This document shows positions 16,517 to 25,226 of a stretch of 64,000 bases of DNA, in pieces (the first letter of the stretch is position 1; each line of letters begins with the position of its first letter). A program made the position numbers and the translations under genes. The stretch covers positions 1 to 64,000 of the forward strand of contig CAYOOA010000002.1 in the NCBI GenBank assembly GCA_964405455.1. The letters run 5' to 3'. Source of the stretch: CALESS01 sp964405455. Lineage in GTDB: Bacteria > Chloroflexota > Anaerolineae > Anaerolineales > Anaerolineaceae. The notes beneath the pieces were generated by a model that was not told the origin of the DNA, ran no database searches, and saw only the letters and a program-made list of their open reading frames with translations.

Positions 16517-17944
16517 TTACTTGTTTAGAGCTTTGATCATCTCATCCAGCTGCTGCAGGATGCTCGGAATATCCTCTCCTTTTGTGTAAGGCTGGTAGAG
16601 CTGCCAGGCAGCATCCTCCAGCGCCCGGCGGGCAGTCCGCCAGGCAGCCGGCGCAGGGAGAGGCTGAAAATTGTCTGCAAGCGCCAGCAACTCTCGGTAT
16701 TGCAGGGTGGGCAAGGTGCGGCTGCGCAAGTCCAGCAGGCCGGAGCTTGTCACAGGCAACATACCCCCGGCCAGGGCCAGTGAAGCCTGGTTGCGGGCCA
16801 GCAACAGCCAGCGGATGAACAGCCAGCCAGCCAATTCTCCCTCACTGCTGCCGCCAATCAGTCCAAAATCCGGGCCGTAGAGTGGAATCACTCCGCTTCC
16901 ACTCAGCGCTGGGAAGGGCAGCACATCCCAGCGGTCCTGGCTGCCCAGTTTTTTATTCACCTGGACCTGCATGGGAAGATCTGCCAGGCTGGCCGCGTAA
17001 GTCAGAGCCCGCCGTCCGGCGAAAATTGTGTAAGGCTCCGGTGAGGCGGTGGTTACGCTGACGATGCATTTATCGCTAATCAGTTGGTACAGGTAGCCAA
17101 AGGCTTGCTCCCCGGCCGGGCTGGAAAAGGTGTACGGAGCATCCGGGCCGGAGGGGGCAAAGCTGGCTCCAAATCCATCCAGCCAACCGGCCAGGGTGTA
17201 GGCGTCGTTATCCAGCAGCCAGCCGCCCGTCCCGCGCAGGGTGTAATCGGCCAGCAGGTTGGCCCGCATGGCCGTACAAACCTGCTCGCTGAACTCATCC
17301 GGTGTGGCCGGCGGATCGGTGAAACCAAGCTCCTCCGCCCAACTGCGGTTGTAGATTAAGAAACGGGCGTTGCGCAGGACCGGCAGGCTGTAATAGCTTT
17401 CTTCCGGGCTGACAGACGGCTGCAGGCCGGGTAGAAAATCCGCCTTTTCGTCGGCCGTCAGACCCCACTCCGGGTCCTCTGCCAGGGTGGAAAGAGCAAA
17501 CAGGCTGCCGCCGGTCTGCTGCCAGGCCGCCAGGGATTCAGGCGCAGCGATCACCAATCCGGGCAGCTCCCCCTCCGAAGCATTCAGCAGCGTATTCTCC
17601 AGGGCGGCCGATCCACCAAAGCCCTTCAACGCCACCTGGATGCCCCAGGTATTGGTGCGGTTAAATTCATCTGCCTCTTTTTGCAGGGCAGCCTGTAATT
17701 CATCCAGCCAGGGATGCCAGACGACCAGCTTCAGCCCCTGCAGACGTTGCACATCCGCGGGGAAGGAAGGAGTCTGGGTCGGGGCAGGCGGCGTGGCAGT
17801 GGGAATCAGGGTGGCCAGCGGCCGGGGTGTGGCCCGCGGGGTGGCAATATCGGGTGTGGCGGTCGTTAGGGGCTGGCACCCTGCCAACAGGACAGCCAGG
17901 ATCAACAGGATGGATAGAGCAGGATGAAAGCAGGGATGAGTCAT
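16517..17944 (-). CDS. Extracellular solute-binding lipoprotein (family 1)
   Basis: A 475-residue ABC importer binding protein. The signal peptide ends in LLAGC with the lipidated Cys at residue 23, followed by a Thr/Pro linker. The mature part follows the family-1 (sugar/polyol) pattern: LKLVVWHPWLDELQAAL, an internal GELPGLVIAAPESLAAW block and YYSLPVLRNARFLIYNR. Sugar uptake is the usual role, but the ligand cannot be read. No permease or ATPase gene is adjacent; the orphan ATPase at 4744-5796 is a different class. The gene follows the Nudix gene by 6 bases without a clear ribosome site. Confidence 0.8.
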   Translation of the reverse strand: MTHPCFHPALSILLILAVLLAGCQPLTTATPDIATPRATPRPLATLIPTATPPAPTQTPSFPADVQRLQGLKLVVWHPWLDELQAALQKEADEFNRTNTWGIQVALKGFGGSAALENTLLNASEGELPGLVIAAPESLAAWQQTGGSLFALSTLAEDPEWGLTADEKADFLPGLQPSVSPEESYYSLPVLRNARFLIYNRSWAEELGFTDPPATPDEFSEQVCTAMRANLLADYTLRGTGGWLLDNDAYTLAGWLDGFGASFAPSGPDAPYTFSSPAGEQAFGYLYQLISDKCIVSVTTASPEPYTIFAGRRALTYAASLADLPMQVQVNKKLGSQDRWDVLPFPALSGSGVIPLYGPDFGLIGGSSEGELAGWLFIRWLLLARNQASLALAGGMLPVTSSGLLDLRSRTLPTLQYRELLALADNFQPLPAPAAWRTARRALEDAAWQLYQPYTKGEDIPSILQQLDEMIKALNK

Positions 17945-17950
17945 AAGTGG

Positions 17951-18574
17951 TTAATCCAGGTCCGTTGGCCATTCAGGGTGTTGATGATGCTCAAACATGC
18001 GTTGGATCTCGCTGGTAGTGGTGCGGGCCACCGAAAGCTCCGGCAGGGCATCCGGGGCAAAGAAATCCGCCCCGGAGGTTTCCAGGCTGTCAAGGGGCGC
18101 CCCGCCCAGCAGTTCGCACAGGATGAAGATCTTGTAAGTATGGAAAATGTAAGGCGGATGGTCGTGCTTCTCGCGATCATAGAGGGCCAGCAGCCTGGTC
18201 GCGCGCACCTGGTAACCGCTTTCCTCGAAAACCTCACGCTCAGCCGCCAGGCGCGGCGGCTCGCCTACATCCACCCAACCGCCGGGCAGGGTCCAGCGGC
18301 CGCGGTCGGAGTTTTCCCGGACAAGGAGGATTTTACCGTCCCTGAAGACCACCCCGCGCACATCCAACTTGGGGGTGGCATACCCGGCCTGGGCATCCAG
18401 CAGGTCGTGCACCTGATTTACAGGCTCGCCGCTGCCTTCAGCAATCATCTCGGCAGCCAGGTCGCGCAATTGGTGGTAGCGTTCAAGATCATACGGGTTG
18501 CGGCAATAAGAGATGCCGCTCTGGGCCAGTGCTGCCAGGCGCCGGGCATAATCCAACCAGAAGGGTGTGCTCAT
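17951..18574 (-). CDS. Nudix hydrolase with N-terminal NUDIX_N region
   Basis: A 207-residue Nudix enzyme. The N-terminal 65 residues match the helical region found in a group of ADP-ribose pyrophosphatase-like proteins (FWLDYARRLAALAQSGISYC). The Nudix box is complete, running from GGWVDVGEP to REVFEESGY, with the metal-binding Glu residues in place. It hydrolyses a nucleoside diphosphate linked to another group; ADP-ribose or a nucleotide sugar are possible substrates. GGAG precedes the ATG by 9 bases. Confidence 0.88.
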   Translation of the reverse strand: MSTPFWLDYARRLAALAQSGISYCRNPYDLERYHQLRDLAAEMIAEGSGEPVNQVHDLLDAQAGYATPKLDVRGVVFRDGKILLVRENSDRGRWTLPGGWVDVGEPPRLAAEREVFEESGYQVRATRLLALYDREKHDHPPYIFHTYKIFILCELLGGAPLDSLETSGADFFAPDALPELSVARTTTSEIQRMFEHHQHPEWPTDLD

Positions 18575-18640
18575 TGATGAAATCTCCGCAGAGGATTAAA
18601 ACACATCCCGCGGCAACCGGCAAGCGCCAAACACTAGGGA

Positions 18641-19993
18641 TTACGGTCGCGGAACCAGTTTCAGCACCTGGCCTGCTTTCAGATCCAACAGGTAAAGCTC
18701 GCCGTTCGTATCCTGGCCAAAAGAGCTGATATTCAGGCCAGTGGAGAACAACTGCGCGTTTTGCCAGGTTTCGCCCTGCTTCAGCAGACCCCAGACAAAG
18801 CCGGTGCAGTAATCACCGTACAGATACACGCCCTGCCAGGTTGGCAGGGCTGTGCCACGATAGACATAGCCGCCAGTCACCGAGCAGCCGCCAACGGTAT
18901 GGTGATAATCCACCACCGGATCGGTCAGGATCAATCCCGAAGGTGGGGTACCCTTGAAATCGTGCAGCCCTTCGCGGTAATTCCAGCCGTAGTTGACTCC
19001 CCCCACGGATCCAGCCGGTTGGAAATCCACTTCCTCCCACTGGTTCTGACCAACATCCGCGATATAAAAATCACCGGTCGCACGGTCAAAGGAGAAACGC
19101 CAGGGGTTGCGCAAACCGTAGGCCCAGATTTCCGGCCGGCCGCCGCCGTTGGCAAAGGGATTGTCGGCCGGGATGGCATAAGGGTCGCCGCGCACATCAA
19201 TGCGCAGGATCTTGCCAAGCAGCGTATCCAGGTTTTGGCCGTTGCCCTGGGGGTCATTGGCCGAACCGCCGTCGCCGAGCGCGATGTAAAGGTAGCCGTC
19301 CGGCCCAAAGGCCAGGCAGCCGCCGTTGTGATTCGGATAGGGCTGATTCACCTGGAGGAGAACCTTCTGGCTGGCCGGGTCGGCAGACAGGAAATCCCCG
19401 GCTGCCTGGTAACGAGCCACCACCGTGTTGCCGTTTGCATCGGTGTAATCCAGGTAGAAGTAGCGGTTTGCAGCGAATTGCGGATCGAGAGCGATGCCGA
19501 GCAGGCCCTGTTCGTTACCGCCGTGGACGGCCGTGCCGGTCAGATCCAGCAGCGGTTGGGGAAGTAATTTCCCGGCCTCTGCCACGGCAATCACCCCACC
19601 TTGCTGCAAGATATAGGCTGCCTGGGGCAGATTGGGTAAAAAGGCAATATCCACCGGCAGTGAAAGGCCGTCGACCCATTTGACCCACTCGACCGAATTG
19701 GCGTCGGGGAGTTGAGCTGCCTGCATCGCAACAGGCGTGGCAGTGTTTTGCGTCAGCGGTGCAGTGGCAGAAAGGTCCGGGGTAGCTGGCAGGGCTGAAG
19801 ATGGCAGCGACGGCTGTGAAGTCGCCCCGGAGGGATAGGCCGCAGAGGCCTGTACAGTTGGAGTGCCTTGCGCAGCCGGATAGGCTGCAGTCGGGACGAC
19901 GGTTTTCACGGTCGAGCACCCTGCTGCCAGGCTGATCATCACCACACCCATAAAAAGAAGGACCGCCCGCAGGCGGCACATTTTTTCAGTCAT
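18641..19993 (-). CDS. Glucose/sorbosone dehydrogenase-family lipoprotein (PQQ-type beta-propeller)
   Basis: A 450-residue secreted protein with lipobox LAAGC (Cys 26) and a Ser/Thr/Pro linker to about residue 90. The rest is the six-bladed soluble aldose dehydrogenase (GSDH) fold: GNEQGLLGIALDPQFAANRY, HNGGCLAFGPDGYLYIALGD and AYGLRNPWRFSFD are family hallmarks. Family members oxidise aldose sugars with PQQ. The conserved His in PNHNGG is the expected catalytic base. The start at 19993 has AGGAGG six bases upstream; longer readings overlap the DUF1232 gene. No PQQ biosynthesis genes are in the window. Confidence 0.85.
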   Translation of the reverse strand: MTEKMCRLRAVLLFMGVVMISLAAGCSTVKTVVPTAAYPAAQGTPTVQASAAYPSGATSQPSLPSSALPATPDLSATAPLTQNTATPVAMQAAQLPDANSVEWVKWVDGLSLPVDIAFLPNLPQAAYILQQGGVIAVAEAGKLLPQPLLDLTGTAVHGGNEQGLLGIALDPQFAANRYFYLDYTDANGNTVVARYQAAGDFLSADPASQKVLLQVNQPYPNHNGGCLAFGPDGYLYIALGDGGSANDPQGNGQNLDTLLGKILRIDVRGDPYAIPADNPFANGGGRPEIWAYGLRNPWRFSFDRATGDFYIADVGQNQWEEVDFQPAGSVGGVNYGWNYREGLHDFKGTPPSGLILTDPVVDYHHTVGGCSVTGGYVYRGTALPTWQGVYLYGDYCTGFVWGLLKQGETWQNAQLFSTGLNISSFGQDTNGELYLLDLKAGQVLKLVPRP

Positions 19994-20384
19994 TGGAATC
20001 CTCCTGGTCTGGCGGCATCTTGCGGAATTCAGCATCCACAACATCGGCATTGGCTCCATGGTCAGGTTCCTTCCATTCCCCCGGCACAACCCGTTTCAGG
20101 TTGGCGAGATGTTCCGCCACCACCTGCTCGGGGCACAGCTCTACAAAAAGGGTCAATCCCAGCCACATCACGCCAATATCATCCAATGGAGTGGGCAGAT
20201 CAATCGGGTTGATCCAATAAGCCAGGCTGGCCACCGGTATCAGCTTGAGGAAAATATTGACCCGCCGGTCCAACATCAATCGGCCGATCAGGCGGGCGCG
20301 CAAGACTATTTCAGCGATCACACCTCCGCCGTTAGGTGGAGTTGCCCGCCGGGGAGCATGATTCTTGGGGGACGGATTTGCCAA
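19986..20384 (-). CDS. DUF1232 (YkvA-like) protein
   Basis: A 132-residue protein with a central DUF1232 segment: RLIGRLMLDRRVNIFLKLIP followed by AYWINPIDLPTPLDDIGVMW. This family is usually small and membrane-associated, of unknown function. The flanks (residues 1-25 and 95-132) are polar and probably disordered. Translation starts at a TTG preceded by AAGAGG. The last 8 bases overlap the start of the dehydrogenase lipoprotein gene. Confidence 0.7.
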   Translation of the reverse strand: MANPSPKNHAPRRATPPNGGGVIAEIVLRARLIGRLMLDRRVNIFLKLIPVASLAYWINPIDLPTPLDDIGVMWLGLTLFVELCPEQVVAEHLANLKRVVPGEWKEPDHGANADVVDAEFRKMPPDQEDSND

Positions 20385-20404
20385 TTCAGACCTCTTGAGT
20401 CTGA

Positions 20405-21178
20405 TTATACCTGTTTTTTGAACATCCTGCGCCGCCGCCAGTTGATCAATGGGGCCACAACTTTGCGTACATAATACTTGGCCACAATCGGTGCGAAGAA
20501 GGTTCCGCCCTCGCGGTAATGCACCCGCAGCATCTCCGGCCAGCAGCGGTCATCTGCTGTGATGGTTTTGCCCCCGCTGTGCAGGCGGAAATTAGCCCAC
20601 AGGCGTTGCGTGTAAAGCGGCTCAGCGATTTTGGCCAGGCGCACCCACAGGTCGTAATCCATGGCGAAGTAGAACGACGGATCCAGCTTGCCCACCTGGC
20701 GGACAAGGTCCGCCCGGAAAAAGGAAGCTTGCTGGGGAATATGGACATAGCCCTGGCGCAGGCGGCGGTAATCCGTCTGGGCAGCCGGAAACCGCCCGAT
20801 CACCCGGCCGTGTTCGTCGATGTAGTTGCAGTCCCCATAGACCATGGAGACTTGCGGATTCTGGGCCAGCAGTTCCACCGCCTGGCGGACGGCGCCGGGC
20901 TCATAGGTGTCATCTGAATTCAGCCAGGCCAGCACATCCCCGGTGGAACGGGCAAAGCCCTTGTTGATCGCATCGGTTTGCCCGGCATCCGGTTCGCTGA
21001 CCCAGCCGGCCAACCGGTCAGCGTAGCGCTGGATGATCTCCCGGCTGCCGTCGGTAGAGCCGCCGTCAATGACAAAGTACTCTATATCCGGGTAGTCCTG
21101 CTCCAGCACTGAGCGGATGGTAGCTTCCAGGAAGGGCGCCTGATTAAAAGAGGGGGTCACAATGGACACACGGGTCAT
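20405..21178 (-). CDS. Glycosyltransferase family 2
   Basis: A 257-residue GT-A enzyme without membrane helices. The nucleotide-sugar site is typical: VSIVTPSFNQAPFLEATIRS at the N-terminus, FVIDGGSTDGS near residue 40 and the metal-binding AWLNSDD near 90. The acceptor half includes FYFAMDYDLWVRLAK, where the acidic residues are the likely base. It is close in sequence style to the GT2 at 22674-23609, so the two are probably paralogues. It is the last gene of the long glycan operon and starts inside the stop of the upstream gene. Confidence 0.92.
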   Translation of the reverse strand: MTRVSIVTPSFNQAPFLEATIRSVLEQDYPDIEYFVIDGGSTDGSREIIQRYADRLAGWVSEPDAGQTDAINKGFARSTGDVLAWLNSDDTYEPGAVRQAVELLAQNPQVSMVYGDCNYIDEHGRVIGRFPAAQTDYRRLRQGYVHIPQQASFFRADLVRQVGKLDPSFYFAMDYDLWVRLAKIAEPLYTQRLWANFRLHSGGKTITADDRCWPEMLRVHYREGGTFFAPIVAKYYVRKVVAPLINWRRRRMFKKQV

Positions 21179-22677
21179 GGGGTAGGCGCCTTTCGCAAGT
21201 CATAGATGGTATATCCATCTCCTGCCGCGACCTGGGGATATCGCTCGAGGATGGATTGCAGGTCGGGTTGGGCAGCCAGTTCGGCCGGGGAAGTGACCAC
21301 GAAGTAGGCTAATCCGCTGGTTTCAGCCTCGAATTTCGCCGCCGTATCCAGTGCATCCCCGCCGCGCAAGGAACGCAGGGATAGGTCGTCTGAAGACGGC
21401 CAGTAGCGTTCCGGCAACCGCCAGCCGTAATAACCCAGGCGCAGACCGTAGTCATTGGTCAGCAGGATGAAATTGCCATCTGTCGGAATAGCCTGACCGA
21501 TTCGCTGCCAGGCAATTGGTTCGTTGCGGTAATTATGACCAACCAAAACCGAGCGGCTGACGTACAGCCAGTATCCGCTGAACGCCACCAGCATCACCAC
21601 TGCGGCGATCCGCCAGAAACGGACCTGGTTCTTCAAGGCCGCCAGGACGGCGTCCAGCACGGCCGGCAGGCACAATCCAATGACCGCCACCAACGAGAGG
21701 TGGTAATACTCGTGCGTGGTGTACTGGAAAGGCCAGGTCAGCCCGTAAAGCACGTACCCCGTCCACAGGCCGAGGGCAACCGGGCGGATCTCTTTCTTCA
21801 TCAATGCCAGCCCGAGCAGGGCTGCCAGGAACAGGGTCAGGCCGGTCAGGCTGCCGATCATGGCCAGCCAATCGGCGTAGAAATTACTGGTCAGGAGCAT
21901 CCCCGCCATGGAGATCGTCCAGAAGGAGAAATAACTGCCCGCCCGTTGACCGTGAAAAACCAGGTAATAAAGGATGGAAGGCGCCAGCATCAGCCCGGCA
22001 GCCGTGTAGATTTGCGGATTGCGTACCAGTTTCCTGATCGGTTGAAAAAACAGGACGGCAAAAATCATCATCGGGGCAATGAACAACCCTGCCACCACCT
22101 TGATCAGGATGGTAAAACCACCTACCAACCCAAGCGCAACCAACCGTCCCCAGGTTGGTTTTTCCTGCCAGCGGATGATCAACCAGGCGGTCACCAGCAG
22201 CAGCCCCACCATCCACGGGTCCGGCTGGAAGGCGCGGCTGGCCTGCACGCCAAACGGCAGGAACAGGTAAAATGCCAGGCCAAGCAGCGCCGCCCAGGGC
22301 GAGGCGAAGCGGCGCGCCAGGCGGTACAACGCCCAGCCGCCGAGCATCCAGATGAAAATGGCATACAGCCGCCCCACCCAGACCTGTTCGGTACCAATCA
22401 GGCGGTAGGTGAGGGCAACCACGCCTTCAATGACCGGCGGCTCCAACACTTCCTGCAAATCGGCCAGGTGGACGGCCTCCTGGCGTTTCAAGGGATCAGC
22501 CGCCGGGTCCAGCTGCATCCAAAGGCTGCGGGAGATGATGGCACTGCGCAGTTGGCGGACGGGGTGAAAGTCCAGCGGTGGATCGGTCAGATCCAGCAGG
22601 CGCACCCCAAGCCCGAGGGCAAAGACCAGGGCCACCAGGATCGATTGCCAAAATTTCATCGAACGCAAAATCTTCAT
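21175..22677 (-). CDS. GT39/ArnT-like membrane glycosyltransferase
   Basis: A 500-residue integral membrane protein with about 11-12 hydrophobic helices and a soluble C-terminal tail. The first extracytoplasmic loop contains DPPLDFHPVRQLRSA, resembling the acidic first-loop site of GT-C enzymes that use polyprenyl-phosphate sugars (ArnT/PMT type). It overlaps both neighbours by 4 bases, which are GT2 enzymes, so it probably adds a sugar on the outer face of the membrane. Donor and acceptor are unknown. Confidence 0.75.
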   Translation of the reverse strand: MKILRSMKFWQSILVALVFALGLGVRLLDLTDPPLDFHPVRQLRSAIISRSLWMQLDPAADPLKRQEAVHLADLQEVLEPPVIEGVVALTYRLIGTEQVWVGRLYAIFIWMLGGWALYRLARRFASPWAALLGLAFYLFLPFGVQASRAFQPDPWMVGLLLVTAWLIIRWQEKPTWGRLVALGLVGGFTILIKVVAGLFIAPMMIFAVLFFQPIRKLVRNPQIYTAAGLMLAPSILYYLVFHGQRAGSYFSFWTISMAGMLLTSNFYADWLAMIGSLTGLTLFLAALLGLALMKKEIRPVALGLWTGYVLYGLTWPFQYTTHEYYHLSLVAVIGLCLPAVLDAVLAALKNQVRFWRIAAVVMLVAFSGYWLYVSRSVLVGHNYRNEPIAWQRIGQAIPTDGNFILLTNDYGLRLGYYGWRLPERYWPSSDDLSLRSLRGGDALDTAAKFEAETSGLAYFVVTSPAELAAQPDLQSILERYPQVAAGDGYTIYDLRKAPTP

Positions 22678-23609
22678 AAGTCCACTTTACCGCGTTTCAA
22701 ACGATAATAAAAATCTTTCAAGCGCCCCAGGCCAACCAGTGAGAGGAGTGCGTACACCATGCGGTGGCCTTCCTTCAACGCGGTCGGCGGGTGGCTGACC
22801 AGGGAGTGCCAATACGCCTTGAAAGCCGGGCCGGGTTGGCCGCCGTCCAGCAGGTAGCGCGCATTGATGCGGTGCGCCCCCGCCCGGATGCGGCGTTGAT
22901 TGCGCTGGAATAATTCCGACAGGCCGGGTTGGGTTTGCATCCAATCCACGATGGCATATGCCTCCTGGCCAAAGCGGGCAGCCTGGGCCACGTTTTTGGC
23001 CCCGCTGTGGAAGCGCGCCGCTGCCAGCACCTGCGAGATGTGGCAGATGCTCCCCTGCTGGGCCAGGCGCAGCCAGAGTTGGTGATCGAGCAGAAAATGA
23101 TAGCCGAGGTCAAGAAAGCCAGCCTTCAGCAGGGCAGAGCGGCGCATGAAAACACCCGGCTGGCCGATGATGTTGAACGCCATCAGGTCCGCCAGGTTCC
23201 ACTCGCCGTAACGCATTACATTAAAGATCTTTCCGGCGCTGTCGATCGACTGCACATCCGCAAAGACGAAGGCCAGGTTCGGATCTGCCTGCAGCACGTC
23301 CACCGCCCGGCGGATGGCGCCCGGTCGGTACAGGTCATCTGAGTTGAGCCAGCCAACGAACTCCCCGGTGGCCCGACCCAGGCCTTTGTTGATCGCATCC
23401 GCCTGGCCGCGATCCTTTTCCGAGACCCAGCCTGCCAGGCGCGGAGCATAACGCTCAATGATTTCCCGGCTGCCGTCCGTCGAGCCGCCGTCCATCACCC
23501 AGTATTCCACCTGTGGATAATCCTGCTCCAACACCGAGCGCAGGGTTTCTTCCAGGTAGGCAACCTGGTTAAAGGAGGGCGTGACAATGGAGACAAGCGG
23601 GAGGGTCAT
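22674..23609 (-). CDS. Glycosyltransferase family 2
   Basis: A 311-residue GT-A enzyme. The motifs VSIVTPSFNQVAYLEETLRS, YWVMDGGSTDGS and the DxD-like GWLNSDDLYRPG are nearly the same as in the GT2 at 20405-21178, and the acceptor-side FLLDHQLWLRLAQQG is equivalent too. An extra C-terminal 60 residues distinguish it. The likely role is one glycosidic bond of the exported glycan, made on the cytoplasmic side. Confidence 0.92.
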   Translation of the reverse strand: MTLPLVSIVTPSFNQVAYLEETLRSVLEQDYPQVEYWVMDGGSTDGSREIIERYAPRLAGWVSEKDRGQADAINKGLGRATGEFVGWLNSDDLYRPGAIRRAVDVLQADPNLAFVFADVQSIDSAGKIFNVMRYGEWNLADLMAFNIIGQPGVFMRRSALLKAGFLDLGYHFLLDHQLWLRLAQQGSICHISQVLAAARFHSGAKNVAQAARFGQEAYAIVDWMQTQPGLSELFQRNQRRIRAGAHRINARYLLDGGQPGPAFKAYWHSLVSHPPTALKEGHRMVYALLSLVGLGRLKDFYYRLKRGKVDL

Positions 23610-23612
23610 GGC

Positions 23613-24428
23613 TTATTTGAATAGGCTGTTGTAATCCACCTTGGGGAAGATGGTCAGTTTGCCGCCTACGGTGGCATCCAGTACCTGGCGGCCGGCTTTT
23701 TCATACGCCTGGCGCGCCATGCGGTAGCCCATCTCAGAAGTTTCCAGGTCCGGCAGTTGCCAGCGGAAACCCTTGCCGAAATAACCGGGATGGAAGTGAT
23801 TGGGATCATCGCCCTCCGAGACCACGGTCGTGTTCGGCTTGCCCTGGGTGACAAAATTATGATCCACACCGATCAAGATTGCCTGTCGAAAGCCGAGGTG
23901 GAAGGCCAGTTGTAAAGCCACATAGGTCACCGTGGCGCTTTCCCACAGGCGGCCGGCGGCATTTCTGCCAAATTTCGGCCCGGTATAGGTGGTGTAAAGG
24001 AAATGCAGGTGATCATCCGGCTGCAGCCACTTGCGCGCCCGCCAGGAGAAGAACTTGGGCATCTGCAAGGCCTGGAAATCCGCCGCGCACTGCTCGGCCA
24101 CCAGGTCGTTAACGGAGAGGAAAAAACTGGTCTGAAAGCCCAGCTCGGGGAACATCAGGTAGAAGCGGTTCATCCCGATGGTGAATTCGCCGCGCAGTTT
24201 GGTCAGGTCGGTGTTCTTGAGACTGGGACCGTTGCCGATAATGAAACAGCGTTGGCCGCGGTGCTGATTCCGCAGAGCGTTCAGCTTGCGGATCGAATCC
24301 CGCCGCCAGGGGTGGAAGGTCACCTCCGGCCAATCCCCCGCCCGGCGCAGGCCGTCGCGCGCATCCCGCAGGGCGCCGGCCAGCGGCGGAGGCAGAATTT
24401 TCTTGAGAGTTTCCTTTGCGCTGCTCAT
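23613..24428 (-). CDS. DUF115 / Maf-like protein, candidate nonulosonate transferase
   Basis: A 271-residue protein with the DUF115 (MptE-like/Maf) Rossmann-type core: CFIIGNGPSLKNTDL near residue 48, GEFTIGMNRFY near 70, and a second block FRQAILIGVDHNF near 175. In flagellated bacteria longer Maf proteins carrying this domain attach pseudaminic or legionaminic acid to flagellin. Here the domain stands almost alone, inside a cluster that makes CMP-nonulosonates, so a transferase or sugar-modifying role is plausible. The same fold also occurs in 6-hydroxymethylpterin diphosphokinase of archaea, which the context does not support. GGAG precedes the ATG. Confidence 0.65.
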   Translation of the reverse strand: MSSAKETLKKILPPPLAGALRDARDGLRRAGDWPEVTFHPWRRDSIRKLNALRNQHRGQRCFIIGNGPSLKNTDLTKLRGEFTIGMNRFYLMFPELGFQTSFFLSVNDLVAEQCAADFQALQMPKFFSWRARKWLQPDDHLHFLYTTYTGPKFGRNAAGRLWESATVTYVALQLAFHLGFRQAILIGVDHNFVTQGKPNTTVVSEGDDPNHFHPGYFGKGFRWQLPDLETSEMGYRMARQAYEKAGRQVLDATVGGKLTIFPKVDYNSLFK

Positions 24429-24432
24429 CCGC

Positions 24433-25200
24433 TCACTCCGTGCTCAAGCGGGCGGTGGCTCCGCCGTCCACGATCATGGCCTGGCCGGTCATAAAGGAGG
24501 ACTGGGTATTATCCGCCAGGAAATAGATGGCATGGGCAATTTCCGCAGGCTGCCCCACCCGGCCGTTGACAGTCTTGCGGGCCAGGTTTTCCAGACGCTC
24601 GTGGATGGTATCGCCGCCGACATGCCCGCGGTTCATACCCGCCCTCAGCATGGGCGTATCCACCGCACCGGGCAGGATCGCATTCACCCGGATGTTGGCG
24701 CCGGCAAATTCAATCGCCATGGCGCGGGTGAGGGCCAGCAGGCCGCCCTTGCTGGCGGCATAGGCGGAGATGTTGGCCGAGGTCGCCACGGCATGCACCG
24801 AGGAAACATTAACGATGGCGCTGCCGTTGGGCGCATTCTTCAACAACGGATAGGCCAGTTTGGCACCCAGAAAGACCGAGCGCAGGTTGGAGGCCATCAC
24901 CAGGTCCCATTCCTCGGCGCTGGTTTCAATCAGCGGTTTGGCAATCTGGACGGCGGCATTGTTGATCACCGCATCCAACACGTTGGTATAATCATGCGCT
25001 TCCTTGTAAATGGTTTCCAACACCCGCGGGTCGGAGATATCCGCCTGGATATACAGCCCGCCTGCCGGAAAAGGTTCGCTAAATTCGCCGCGGTCCACCC
25101 CGATCACCTGCCAGCCCAATTCGGCAAACAATTTCACCGTGGCCCGGCCAATTCCCCCGGCAGCCCCGGTAATCAACATGGTGCGTGTTTCTTCTGTCAT
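24433..25200 (-). CDS. Short-chain dehydrogenase/reductase
   Basis: A 255-residue classical SDR. The cofactor motif TGAAGGIG lies at residues 11-18, NNAA near 86, the catalytic Ser in NVSSVHA, and YxxxK in YAASKGG. The Asp in GVDRG at the end of strand 2 favours NAD(H) over NADP(H). It ends five bases before the DUF115 gene and follows a 2-hydroxyacid dehydrogenase and a cytidylyltransferase-like gene, a set that recurs at 31.7-35.2 kb. Its substrate is probably a nonulosonic acid or precursor, but this is inference. Confidence 0.88.
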   Translation of the reverse strand: MTEETRTMLITGAAGGIGRATVKLFAELGWQVIGVDRGEFSEPFPAGGLYIQADISDPRVLETIYKEAHDYTNVLDAVINNAAVQIAKPLIETSAEEWDLVMASNLRSVFLGAKLAYPLLKNAPNGSAIVNVSSVHAVATSANISAYAASKGGLLALTRAMAIEFAGANIRVNAILPGAVDTPMLRAGMNRGHVGGDTIHERLENLARKTVNGRVGQPAEIAHAIYFLADNTQSSFMTGQAMIVDGGATARLSTE

Positions 25201-25226
25201 TCCAAATCTCCTGTACTTCTCTGCGG

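Noticed and set aside
16517..17944. Solute-binding lipoprotein and the ATPase at 4744-5796 as parts of one importer
   Set aside because: The ATPase is of the iron/polyamine/sulfate class, the binding protein of the sugar family-1 class, and they are 11 kb apart in separate operons.
21535..22707. Long plus-strand open frame of 390 codons opposite the GT39-like gene
   Set aside because: It is rich in Gln, His, Arg and Pro, has no recognisable domain and lies fully antisense to a convincing membrane protein gene; open antisense frames are expected in G+C-rich coding sequence.
23613..24428. 6-hydroxymethylpterin diphosphokinase (MptE) for pterin synthesis
   Set aside because: The fold is shared, but the gene lies inside a glycan operon with no folate or pterin genes.
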